The translations under genes and the position numbers were made by a program. Below are positions 10,681-20,987 of a DNA stretch of 45,031 nucleotides, piece after piece (within the stretch, counting starts at the first letter, position 1; the number at the start of each line of letters is the position of its first letter). Where the stretch lies: positions 13,456-58,486 of the forward strand of contig BQKZ01000344.1 in assembly GCA_036244855.1 (NCBI GenBank), in the 5' to 3' direction. Below the pieces are notes generated by a model. That model ran no database searches. It was given only the letters and a program-made list of their open reading frames with translations, and was not told the DNA's origin. Source of the DNA: Temnopleurus reevesii (lineage: Eukaryota; Echinodermata; Echinoidea; Temnopleuroida; Temnopleuridae).

Positions 10681-13343
10681 AAATTGATGAAAACTGACAT
10701 ACACCGTGCTAAAAAAAAGTAATGGATCACTAGTAAACGTGGATTTAGTTTTTTTTTCCAAACGAGGTTTTAAACCTAAAGTACCTGAAGTAAAATTGTC
10801 TGGCATTGTTACTAAACACACCAATTTTCATTTGCTCCCCCACACCTCGTGAAATTTAAGCTCATAAATTCATTGAAACAAATTCAAATTGATCCTTATT
10901 TTTTAAGTCGCATATTTTGATTCAAGAGAAAAATATTCATTTATTAATTATTTTAGTGATACATCTACAGTCGCTTAAGACTGCCTGTCTAGCTCACTGA
11001 GTCGTCGCTCCAGATCCCTGAAATTATCTAATCACTCACCATTTTTATGTTAGATTGTAGAAAATTAGATGTGCTCATGGGTTATATTTAGCAAGCGAGT
11101 GGAGCGACGAGAAATTTCTGCTTCCTGTGTTTTTGATATTGCAATGTTTTTCCGCTGTGAAAACTAATTTCCCAACGGAAACGTCAAACCGGGTCAGTGG
11201 GACCAAGGGGCCTTGAAAGCAGTCAGGTAAATCTTCTGCGTTCTTGCTCATGACCTCTGTGACCTCTAACTTCGCCGGCTTGGCTTTGGTTCGTGCTCCT
11301 TTCTCTTGAAAGCAACTTGGCAATGAAAGTTATTCAGCATCCCCATTCAGACAAAATTTATTTCAGTTTCAGTTTAAAATGTTTCATTCAGAAATTTCAG
11401 GTTTGGGTATGACCTTGGCACTGTAACATAAAGATTTGAAAGATTAGTTCTGATTGGTCACTGACCAGTATGATGAACATTTAGGTCATGTAACGAAAGT
11501 CCTGACTCGTCATTTACAATAGCAATTAACAGCAAACCTATTCGTGTTACAGGGCTCAGTAGTGTAAAACCACATCCAAATGCATTATGCAGGTCAATGA
11601 TATATCAGTTTCCCCAAAATAGTAGAAATAAATTCACATCCAATTTTTTTTTATTAATCAATTTTTCTTCAAGCATGCACATTAGTGTGCACTGGGAATG
11701 CAGGGTAATTACAAAATGTTGTGTGTGGATTTCCTTTTGATAATAGCAGAAAAATAATGTCCCATGAGGTTTGATATGGTTTTTGAGGATTGAAGTGGGC
11801 TTTTTTGTTTACAATTGTGGTAATTGACTTAATTGACTACGAGCTTTTAAAATAGATTCGGGGGAAATTGCCCATTTACCTCTTATATTTTCCCCTCTTT
11901 ATCATTCTTAATCATTCTTAGCATGGGTGAATAAGCTGTATTCGCTAGATGATGACCTCCTACACAATTCTAGTATAAATTATCGAAAGTCTGAAAGGGG
12001 ACGCTCAGTCTTAGAAATGTTCTTCGACTGATCCTAGTTATATCCTGCTTGTATTCATGGCCGTCACGTTCTTCTCACGCTGCCCTATCTGAGGTTTTCT
12101 CCGCGAGAATAGATGCCCCACAATATCGGCATTCATCATGATACGTGGGATACTTGTTTCCAGTGAATAGCAATACTAACCACAAAACGGTGCCCATAAT
12201 GGAATAAGTGAAATGGTGATAGAATTAAATGGAAATAGAGTGAGTTTGATGTGAAAATGAGGTCAGAAGTGTGGTTTTGTCCATTATTTTGGCATTTAGG
12301 AGAAATTGAATTAGAATACTGATGAGACTGGGATGATAACATTAGTACTCATAATTGTATTCTCTGTTTACACCCATCCTCCTCATTAAAAACAAGAAAA
12401 TAGAGAATCAAGAAGAAAATGCTATTTGGAATACAGTTTATAGAATAAGTTTAGGACCACTAAAATGTGTATATACATTTTCATATGAGATATTATATGT
12501 GTAATATTTGTTGTAATACCCCAAATAAAATTGTCTAGCATGTTTTCATACACACTATAATCATTTTCGCACATGGGAGATTTCAGTTGATGTATGACGT
12601 CTCTTGTTCCTCTGCACATCTTGACCCCATCGTGACCCCATAGTAAAATGCAAAAGTTACAAAACGATCCCTAATTTTCTTTGAGTAGCGTTTATTGAAA
12701 CAGGCACATGTTTTGATAAGGAACGGGTGAATTTCTGGGATTATGAGGCATGCTTAGACAATGCATTATGATTGGCAGTCATAAAGCACAAATTTTGATT
12801 AAAATCATTTGTCGTAGAGTGGATATCTGTACCATCAGATAACCTTTTGTGATAATGTCACTTTAACCGTAATTCAAATCTGCTCGATTCCTGAATCAAA
12901 TCAAACAAGCGAATAATAATAATAACTACACACATAACCAAATTGACATACAAGACCTTGGCTCTGTCACTTTATGATCGGTGCCGATCCAGGGCGACAA
13001 AATGATATAACAAATCAACGAACACGATGCGCCTAGACGCATACCAATTTGTGTGCTTTTGTGGCAACGTCAATGCTATGACCAGATTGTCAGCTGTATT
13101 TCATCAGAATAAATTGGAAGGAAATGAGATTTGCCAATCGGAATATGAGATGATTTTTTTTCTTCTACCCCTCGAGGTTGCAGGAAATTAATGCGTGTTA
13201 GCGTCAAGACACCTTTCGTAAAAACGGGGCATTCGGTTAGCTTTCGGGCAGAGCCACTCCTTTTTTTAAAAAGTCTCATATGATAGTTCTCATTAATGTA
13301 ACAATATGGCAATTATTTATCTTTTTAAATGCTATTTTGCAAT
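10681..13343. other. Long unassigned AT-rich stretch
   Basis: No gene, RNA or recognised repeat in about 2.7 kb. Noted small signals: two copies of TGACCT spaced by 3 bp (11251-11265), and an 11-bp inverted repeat (TCGTCGCTCCA near 11003, complement near 11100). A few short CpG-richer patches occur (11100-11300, 12050-12130, 12970-13040). Frames of 65-82 codons are not convincing. Confidence 0.4.
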
Positions 13344-13425
13344 GGGGTGTTGCCAAAAAGTTGAAATTGACTGCAATTCAACTGTAAAACGATTGCTGAT
13401 TGACATATTGAATTCCATATCACTT
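13344..13425 (+). mobile_element. Truncated GGGGTGTTG-type MITE (family B)
   Basis: Starts GGGGTGTTGCCAAAAAGTTG and continues GAAATTGACTGCAATT, matching the left end of the family B elements at 16.0 and 17.0 kb. No right terminus found, so it is treated as a 5' fragment with an arbitrary 3' limit. Confidence 0.5.
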
Positions 13426-14736
13426 GAAAGATTCAGTTATGTTCTTTTTTTCTTTCATTAAAATGAGATAGATTGCAGAATAATAAGTAACCAATGATGC
13501 ATTTTTTGTAAATTGAAATCGTAAATTTTCACCTAAATCCCGTTGAAATCTTAGAATACTTATTGATCTTCCGAATTCTCCACCATAATGCACACCCCTG
13601 GATAACCCATGGCCCAAGATTTAGACTAATGCATCGACGGCAAACAACAGACATTTTCAAATCACATTATCGGCTGACCTTTTTAAAAACAGGGTTCCAG
13701 TTTGGTGCATTTGATCCACTTTTGGCTTTCATAAGGCCACCTAGAAAATGTTAAAGGGCTTCACCCTCACGAGAGAGATAGCCAAAATCTATATATCGGG
13801 TATCCTTTCTTGCAGTTGACAGATGGAAGTGGGATGATAGAAAACTCACTAGGAAGAGGATTTAGGTTACTTTGATCGGAGATAAGAGAGTAAATGAAAA
13901 ATAAAGATAGTTAATCCACATCTACTGTAGATTTCAGATGTTTTTCTTCCCAGGGTCATGAGAAGACCTAAATATTTATATTGATTCGTTTTTTTTTTAT
14001 TTTGTGTTGATGCATCTGAGTAATCAATTGGAGTATATGATTTTGAGGTTAAATATCTATTCTCCAGCATTATTGATATGACTTTAGATCACATTTTGTT
14101 GATAATTGAGCCAATTCTGATTATATACATTACTTGTGTGTAGAAAATGTACAAATGAAGGAACCTTAAATGAAAATGAAATGCCTTAAATACAATCGAT
14201 AGGTTCAAATCATTTGATTCTTTATATGCTTGCATGCAAGCTCATACACTATGCATTTTTGGGCACCCTGTAAATGGAAAATGCACTATTACAACTTTAA
14301 TTAACTCTTTTAGCAGAATCATTTTGCCACAGGCTCAGAGATGGTCAAGTTGATCATCGAAAGAAAATAATATATATTCTGCACAACAGTCAAAGGTCAC
14401 TTTACTTCCTGAAAAAGTTGTAACGATATGATGAGGTTCTGAGCACCTTGTGGTCGCAAAGATAATGACACATTGAAAGTGTTAAGCCAGTGGAAATCTT
14501 TCACTAAAAAGTAATTGTGTGGTTACCCTCAACGGAATGACCATCAGATTTGAGATAGAAATCACAGGATGATCATAGAAAAATATACAAAATGCAACGT
14601 GGAAATACATTTTCAGATGTTCTTTGGCTTTTCACTCCCCTGTAATTTTTCAAAGTTTTATTTTTCACATGAAAATTGAAATGTGTTCCTAACTAAAGCA
14701 ACCAAAAAATATAAAGAGAACTTTTTTTTTTTTTTT
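13426..14736. other. Unassigned AT-rich sequence
   Basis: No gene or identified repeat. T-rich homopolymers near 13445 and 13990; a long T run (14722-14736) leads into the G run of the next array. Confidence 0.4.
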
Positions 14737-15110
14737 GGGGGGGGGGCGTTGGTGGTATGCCATCTTGGGTAGCTATGTACTTTGCATTACTATCCATGGC
14801 TCATTCAAATATAAACTTTGTCTGAACAATGGACACTTGTTTTTAAAGATATCTTTCACGGGCAACCAAAGAATTCATTTTTTAAAGGGGGGCTGTAGCT
14901 GGTATGCTATCATGGGTAGGTATGTGCTTTGCTTTACTATCTAATGCCCATTTCAATATAAACTTTTTTGACCAACCGACACTTCTTTAAAAAATATCTT
15001 TCATGGGCAACCAAAGAATTACATTTTTTGAAGGAGGGGGGCTAGCTTAGCTGGTATGCTATCTTGGGTAGATGTGTACTTTGCATTACTGTCCACGGCT
15101 CATTTCTGTC
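14737..15110. repeat. Tandem repeat, about 150-bp unit, about 2.5 copies
   Basis: Units restart at about 14753, 14900 and 15052 with the landmark TGGTATGCYATCWTGGGTAG. Other shared motifs are TACTTTGCATTACT, ATATCTTTCAYGGGCAACCA and AAGAATT followed by a G-rich run. The third unit stops near the Cys/Gly-rich open frame region at about 15110. A poly-G tract opens the array. Frames across it are repeat-derived. Confidence 0.85.
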
Positions 15111-15248
15111 GATGCCTCATTCAACTTTCATCCGCATGTTAATGATGCTTCAAATTAATTCCAACTCATTATCAAAGAATTGCCAATCAACCTGCCGAGA
15201 GTGTTCAGGCTAATCTTAGTTTTGGGAATTAATACTGTGTCTAATTTC

Positions 15249-15427
15249 AGAGATGCCAACTGTTCTACAATATATGTGAGGTAAAATCAAAATGTGAATA
15301 ATGAAACAGCTGAACAAAAAGTGAGAGAAAACATGGCAATAAGCATTCTCTCAATCATTCACTTGTGCTGAAAGCCTTGAATGTATATGAAATATGAAAT
15401 ATTCCTGAATGGTTAGTTGGCATCTCT
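15249..15427 (-). mobile_element. AGAGATGCCAA-type MITE (family A), copy 2
   Basis: Terminal inverted repeats AGAGATGCCAACTGTTCT (left) and GGTTAGTTGGCATCTCT (right). The interior (GAACAAAAAGTGAGAGAAAA, CATGGCAATAA) is the reverse complement of the interior of copy 1 at 8.6 kb, so this copy lies in the opposite orientation. Non-coding, about 180 bp. Confidence 0.75.
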
Positions 15428-15791
15428 ATCACCTATCATTTTTAAATAATAATTAAGCATTTAAACACACCATCTCTCCATGCAGTCACCTATTCAGAGG
15501 TGCTAGACAAATTATCTAATACTATTACCCAGTCGTAGCAATAGCTACCGAGTGGGCGCTTTTTGCATTGATGGCAATTGAATTCCACGATCCATTGGGG
15601 TGCTAATTGTCCAGAGAATCTATCTGTTTTGAGTATTTTGCGGAGGAGAGCCCTATCTTTAGTGATGGGTGATTCAATTCAACCATTGTAAATGTGCAGT
15701 TGGTACACTCTGAAGAGTGTGTGTCTTCATGTTAGTGTGGTCCTCGAATTAGCCCTTGGCAAAAGCTGTTGGTGCCCCCGTTGCAGGCAGT
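15428..15791. other. Unassigned sequence before nested MITE
   Basis: No gene recognised. The part from about 15690 may be outer flank of the family C element, since a loosely similar stretch precedes the family C copy at 19.38 kb. Confidence 0.3.
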
Positions 15792-16203
15792 CACTATGAG
15801 CAGAAGTGACAAAGAATTTGTGATAAAGTGAACAACTTCATTCAAGCATTCACAATAGCCAAATATGCACAGAAGAAGTTTCTCCCATGTTGTGTCCCAC
15901 TGAAATATGTCAAACAGGCATCGCACAATGAATTGGGAGGGCATTTTGTTTGTGTGTCATAGGGGGTGTTGTTCAAAAGTTGCAATTGATCGCAAGTTGC
16001 AGTTGATCGGAATACGCCAATCAAAATCATTGTTTCATGCGTGTCTTGTTGAATACGCGCACCATGCGCGCATGAAAATGCGTTACAATTTGCAAAGTTG
16101 CAGTTGATTTGCAGTTGATTTTGAGCAACACCCCATAACTATTTTAAATGCCTAAATGAAGTTGTTTACTTTGTGAAAATCCTTTATCTCATAGCTCATG
16201 GTG
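15792..16203. mobile_element. Long-TIR MITE, family C, copy 3, split by a family B MITE
   Basis: Left arm CACTATGAGCAGAAGTGAC, then AAAGAATTTG and GTGAACAACTTCATTCAAGC. The right arm (GCCTAAATGAAGTTGTTTAC, TTTGTGAAAATCCTTTAT) is its reverse complement. The two arms are 412 bp apart end to end instead of the usual 220-240 bp; removing the inserted element at 15963-16134 (172 bp) leaves 240 bp. Small reading frames here are artefacts. Confidence 0.75.
15963..16134 (+). mobile_element. GGGGTGTTG-type MITE (family B), intact, inside family C copy 3
   Basis: Termini GGGGTGTTGTTCAAAA and TTTTGAGCAACACCCC form a 16-bp inverted repeat with one mismatch. The interior has repeated TTGCAGTTGAT motifs at both ends. 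Flanks are CATA on the left (one G before the element start) and ATAAC on the right, suggesting a 2-3 bp TA/ATA target duplication. 172 bp, non-coding. Three related copies lie at 13.3, 17.0 and 18.8 kb. Confidence 0.75.
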
Positions 16204-17006
16204 CGTGTTGCCCTCTTTTTTTTATTTTCATCATTTTTCTATAGTGAGGCAGTGGTAGGAAAGTGCCTTTTATCAATATGGTCTTTGGGCGCCTGAAATC
16301 CTATTTCATGGCCTGCTTGTATGATTTTCCTGCTTTATATGCTTTATGTGCTCCAATGCCTATTGGGTAGCCAAGAAAATTAATTAGTTACAGATTTTAT
16401 TTTAGATAATTACGATTTGTAGATTATGCGTCTGACAAACAGTTAATTCTTAAATTTTTCTTCTCAAAGTTCAAATGCTGAAAATAATAACTATGAAATG
16501 TGCATGTATGTATATTCACCTCTTGCGCCTAATTGCCAAGAAAAATAGGTAAAGGAAAACTAAAGTGGGATAAACACCAACCTACTTTCAAATTCTGAAC
16601 CATAAGCCGAAATTGGGCAAAGATTTGTTGGTGCACGAGCTGTCTATGGGGATACGATGGGAAGGAATATTTGCCCTATTGACGGTAATCCCCATCCGTC
16701 ATCGCGCAACCTGCCATTGATTTTCTCCTCTTTGATTTAATCAAGCGTCAGCATACTGACTTTGCACCTGCTAAGGGCCGGTCCCCGCCCCCTCCGTAAT
16801 ATCACCACCACCGATATCCATCAGATGGGGGTTAAACGGGGGAGCAGCCCTCATCGCAGGGGCAATGTACTTTTCATACCTCTGTACGATGGGAAAGACA
16901 GGAGGTGTGAATTGGACAACGATTTGATATGATTTGAATGGCATCATTCTCCAACCTCTATCTATGCAATGTGCTTCATTCGTCTCTCACTCACTTTCTG
17001 ACCAAT
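16204..17006. other. Unassigned sequence with a CpG-richer patch
   Basis: AT-rich except for 16630-16870, which has more C+G and CpG and contains TAATCCCCATC (an Otx/bicoid-type TAATCC core) at about 16687. No splice-flanked reading frame supports an exon, so a regulatory role is speculative. Confidence 0.3.
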
Positions 17007-17190
17007 GGCGCGTTGATAGAAAGTAGCAATCAAAAGCAACTTGCAGATGATCGGAACGCACCATTCAAAAACATTGTTTCATCCGCTTCTCTTCAGTAGC
17101 ACAAACATTTCGAGAATGAAAATTTATGTCACAATTTACAACCGATTTGTAATTGGCATGTAATTGATCGCAAGTCTCTAGCAACACCCC
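17007..17190 (+). mobile_element. GGGGTGTTG-type MITE (family B), degenerate copy
   Basis: Right end CTAGCAACACCCC is intact; the left end is eroded (GCGCGTTGATAGAAAG against GGGGTGTTGCTAGAAA). The internal stretch GATCGGAACGCACCATTCAA and CATTGTTTCATCCGC aligns with GATCGGAATACGCCAATCAA and CATTGTTTCATGCGT of the 16.0-kb copy. Non-coding. Confidence 0.7.
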
Positions 17191-18757
17191 CCAAGTCTGT
17201 TTGGCTATTGTTTTTACCTACATATTCAATCATCTGTTCCCCTCTCCCTCACTCTCAATGTCGTTGAGCATCAAAATAAAATTCAGCTGATTCAGCTGAT
17301 GCCATGTCCATTATTGTTAATTGTTTGCCAAAGCAAGATTTTAAGTTTATTGGTCAACTGTATTTCAAGAAAAAGTGATTTAACTCGGTGATAGTTCATT
17401 AGTGTCAGGCCTGTCTTTTGTGTCTCTTCATTGTTCTGTCATACTATCAGATATTTTAAGTTTCAAGGACATATAAAAGGGTCGCATATATTTATACTGT
17501 TTTTTGCATTGATGTGGCATGGTTAAAGAATGCCCTTTAATATATTGAGTCTTAAATATTTCAAGGTTGTTGGACAAAAAAAAACAATCAATCCCCTGAA
17601 TTAAATTCTGAAGTATTGGAGCATAATCAAACATGGGAGCTAAATCAATCTGCTTATTACTAGAAATGTCTGGCTCCCGTGATTTTAGATGGAAAGGGGA
17701 AGGTTCCAATACATTTCGCACGCATCATTACAAAAACGACATCCTCTTTGAATTCTTCATCTCAGCTCCACTTTTCCTCCGTCTCCTGTTGAGATCGATG
17801 TACATACATGACAAGTTTATAGATTTTCCTCTTCAAATGTACTGGTCTTTCTTCTCATTCTTTGTCATAAATATGGCCAAAATATTGTTTGATTGCCCTC
17901 CAATGCCATTAAAAAAAATGTTTAGGTCAGTCACAAAGACGGTTTTTTTTATGCCTCTGTCCATGGAAGGTAAAGCCAGAGGTATTACATTTCTACCTTT
18001 TCCCCCATTTTTCGAGCATAATTCATACAATTCACGAGGAAAATGAAACCTAGAAGGGAGTACAGCAAAGCCAAGGTACATCTGAAATTTGACTTTTCAG
18101 GTTTGATTTCAAATGTTTGTCTCTAATCTTGCAGTGATTTTTCAATTTTAGTGAAAAGCAAGAAGCTCAGGTCCGTCCATCTTCAGAGGGTCAGTTAATT
18201 ATGGAGGGCAACTGAACATTATTTTTTTGCCCAACATAGGGCGGAACTGTTTGGATGTATAGATTCAGCACACATTCATTCCGTGCTGAATGACTCAATG
18301 TTTGTTGATGGCAAGCGGGCACGATTCTTATCACGTATATATAGCGCTACTCCCCGGAGATGAGATGGATATTGGTTTATTTTCATCACCGATCCTCCGT
18401 CTTGTGCTGCTGAAAATATCAAATTGGAAGTTGCAATTTCATATTTCTTCCTCAGCTTAAGGTCTTGTAGTGATTGTGTATTTGTATTGAAATGGGAATG
18501 AGGACTGAGAGAATGTTTTGTGTCGTTGTTGAGAGAAGGATATTGTATCAGTATCATTGGTATTTTTCTGAATATAAAACATTAAATTCATAGAAATTTA
18601 AAACAATTTATGCAATTCTGAGTGTACATAATGTATACAATTGAGGGATTGCATACTGTAATCAAATTTATTAATTTGTGCCCAAAGACAATTGTGTATT
18701 CACCCAAATAGAAAACTACCTCACATTATTCACTAAAAAGCTTAGCATGCTTATATA
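17191..18757. other. Unassigned AT-rich stretch
   Basis: No gene or recognised repeat. The 137-codon plus-strand frame at 17633-18046 is one of the longest in the window but is Phe/Met-rich, overlaps an 82-codon minus-strand frame and shows no domain. A hairpin with a 9-bp stem (ATTCAGCAC/GTGCTGAAT, 11-nt loop) lies at 18263-18291. Confidence 0.4.
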
Positions 18758-18905
18758 TAAAATGCAAATAAGTTGCAACTGGAAATTTGCCTCTTCATCC
18801 GCGAACGGATTGTGCCCCTAACGAGTACCTGAAACAGTGATTTTAATTGGCTCCTGCTGATCAAGTTTAACGTGCAATTAATTTCAATTTTCTAGCAACA
18901 CACCC
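18758..18905 (-). mobile_element. GGGGTGTTG-type MITE (family B), minus-strand degenerate copy
   Basis: On the minus strand it begins GGGTGTGTTGCTAGAAAATT, then GAAATTAATTGCA, TGATCAGCAGGAGCCAAT and CACTGTTTCA, following the order of the other copies. The far end retains TTTCCAGTTGCAACTT but not the final terminus. Confidence 0.6.
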
Positions 18906-19257
18906 TGAGTACATTTTTCATCCCCATTTACAATAAATTCAAGTATAAATTTCTTCTACTCATTCACCAAAATCTTTAGACCCCCCCCCCCCCCACATCG
19001 AAGACCAAGTATATGCACTCATGCTCAACGACCATTCTCCCAAGATGGAGACCATGCTCACCCCATCAGCTGCCATGGCAACGGATGCAAACTGTTTGCA
19101 TATTGGAATGTTGGATGTTTTCAAGTGGGCGCTTTATCCGTCATTTCGAGGCATGATTTGGGTACTCTGAAGATGATTATGGTGTGAAGGGCCATCAAAC
19201 AGGATGGCGGCAGCCTCGTGCCTCTCGTCGAGTTGAGTCGAGAAGACGCTCTAGGTC
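18906..19257. other. Unassigned sequence with a poly-C tract
   Basis: Contains a run of 14 C at about 18981-18994. The region 19040-19250 has somewhat higher G+C. No gene recognised. Confidence 0.4.
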
Positions 19258-19395
19258 AGAGGAGTGTCAAGCTCTGTCCTAGGACCTGTTCACACCTTCT
19301 GATTATGTTTCACTGTGAACAGATCAGGGAAGTGTCGATCAGGCTCTGTCTTTGGCCCCGTTTACACCTTCAGAGCACTTTCACTGAGAGCAGTC
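19258..19395. repeat. Two-copy tandem repeat, about 72-bp unit
   Basis: Landmarks AGTGTC, GCTCTGTC, GTTCACACCTT/GTTTACACCTT, TTTCACTG and GAGCAG/GAACAG recur in the same order with a 72-bp offset (GCTCTGTC at about 19271 and 19343). The second unit runs into the family C element that starts at 19382, so it may have arisen from the outer flank of that element. Confidence 0.65.
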
Positions 19396-19619
19396 GGCAT
19401 GAAGGATTTGGACCAAGTAAATGACTTCCGTTTAAGCATTCACAATAGCTAGATGCACACATTCCTTCTCTCTTATTATGCTTAGAAATATTGAGTATAT
19501 GTTGCATCAAGTGAATAAACACAGAAGATAATTTATTTTTTAAAGGCTTGAATGAAGTTGTTTTCTTTGTCCCATTGGCTTGAATAAAGTTGTTTAATTT
19601 TTACTTTCTGCTCACAGTC
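19382..19619. mobile_element. Long-TIR MITE, family C, copy 4
   Basis: Left arm CACTGAGAGCAGTCGG, then AAGGATTTGGACCAAGTAAA. Right arm GGCTTGAATGAAGTTGTTTT, then a duplicated partial arm (GGCTTGAATAAAGTTGTTTA) and TTTCTGCTCACAG. The extra partial repeat near 19577-19600 is peculiar to this copy. Non-coding. Confidence 0.65.
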
Positions 19620-20482
19620 TTTGCGGGTGTTTACTAAACAAGTTTTGGCCAGCAAATATTATATTGATAACAGTGCTTTGCAAGAAAACGTTGTTGAATC
19701 AGGCTTACTTGTATCCTGAATCCGCATTTTTTTACCAGCATTCGTCAACACAGAAAATCTAGCCTCGTCTTTTGACCTACTTTGAACTACTTCCTGAGCT
19801 TGTTGAGCTCCTTTGGGTCCCCCATTTTGATCTTTGTGTGTTCACACCAAATTATAGGCTGACCCAGGGTTTGTCATGTGCTGGCTTAAAAACTGGTGTG
19901 AAAAGAGTCTTTGAGACACAGTATGATACATGCAAGAGCACTGCAAGACTTGTTCTGGATACCATATGTGCATGTATGGTGTCTTTGCTAGTGGCTATGT
20001 TTGAACAGCAACTCTATAACTCCCTTCTACTCCAAGAGCACTCCCTTCAATGTTACAAATGATGGGGATGGGATGGGGAGAGGCTGTTTAGAATATGTTT
20101 GATGCTGTCAAGTTTGTCGCTTTGCCATTTTCATTTTTTTGGGGGAGGGGATCCTTAAAAAGCCTTAAACCATGAACTTATACCAGGTTCATGTTTAAAC
20201 TCATCAGTTTTAATCTCCTCAGCTCTCAGCATTCACCAATATCCTTATTTTAAGACGTACATATTTTTTTAATGCTTCAATGTTTGGGGGTTTTTTTTGC
20301 AGGAGATACAAACTTAACAAGGCTATATTGTAATGAAATATTGAAATCGCATCTGTTTTGAATGATGGTGTACAGGATGCTACTGGTGGGATGCCGATGA
20401 AATAAAATTTACATGATTCTACTTTTCCATGAAGCTTATTCACTAAGTCTATCTCTTTTTTGTTTGTATTCCCATTCTCCAG
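19620..20482. other. Unassigned sequence
   Basis: No gene supported. The 96-codon frame at 19772-20062 has no recognisable features. CACACC/GGTGTG motifs at 19840-19900 could be the remains of another inverted-repeat element. Confidence 0.35.
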
Positions 20483-20633
20483 GTAGACAAATGTTGGTAG
20501 AAGCCTTTACAGCGTAAATCATAGATCCAACCTCGACTTTCTCCTGCTACATTGAAAACGCATGTGGACAGACGGTATCGCATCATCCAGGGAAACGCCA
20601 TCTTGAAGAAACATTGTTTCCATTTCTTGTGAG
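20483..20633 (+). other. Candidate non-coding (UTR) exon
   Basis: The left edge is a good splice acceptor: a T/C-rich tract (TCTTTTTTGTTTGTATTCCC) followed by ATTCTCCAG. The right edge is a strong donor, TGTGAG followed by GTGAGTG. The 151 bp between are richer in CpG (six) than the flanks. All three plus-strand frames contain stop codons, so it cannot be an internal coding exon. If real it is an untranslated or lncRNA exon. RNA evidence would be needed. Confidence 0.25.
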
Positions 20634-20787
20634 GTGAGTGCCCGGAATTATGTTTTCGCTGTTGTAGAGTAGGATTGGATCACCTTCATTATAATTGCAT
20701 TCTGGAAATGAGTTTAACCGCGTCTGAGTGCTAAGCTGCCAACCTTTTGCAAGTTTGCCTTTTTTCAAGAGGGGGGGGGGGGGGGGG

Positions 20788-20987
20788 NNNNNNNNNNNNN
20801 NNNNNNNNNNNNNNNNNNNNNNNNNNNNNNNNNNNNNNNNNNNNNNNNNNNNNNNNNNNNNNNNNNNNNNNNNNNNNNNNNNNNNNNNNNNNNNNNNNNN
20901 NNNNNNNNNNNNNNNNNNNNNNNNNNNNNNNNNNNNNNNNNNNNNNNNNNNNNNNNNNNNNNNNNNNNNNNNNNNNNNNNNNNNNNN
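20788..20987. other. Assembly gap of 200 N
   Basis: Exactly 200 N immediately after a run of 17 G (20771-20787). The G run is a likely cause of the sequencing failure; the size looks like a fixed or estimated gap length. Reading frames crossing it are meaningless. Confidence 0.98.

Noticed and set aside
11251..11265. TGACCT repeated with 3-bp spacing, a nuclear-receptor DR3-like site
   Set aside because: A single short motif in 45 kb with no supporting conservation or context; chance cannot be excluded.
17633..18046. 137-codon plus-strand open frame
   Set aside because: Phe/Met/Ser-rich, no domain, overlapped by an 82-codon minus frame, AT-rich surroundings and no splice or promoter context.
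18263..18291. Hairpin with 9-bp stem and 11-nt loop
   Set aside because: Too short for a microRNA precursor, and animal genes do not use this as a terminator.
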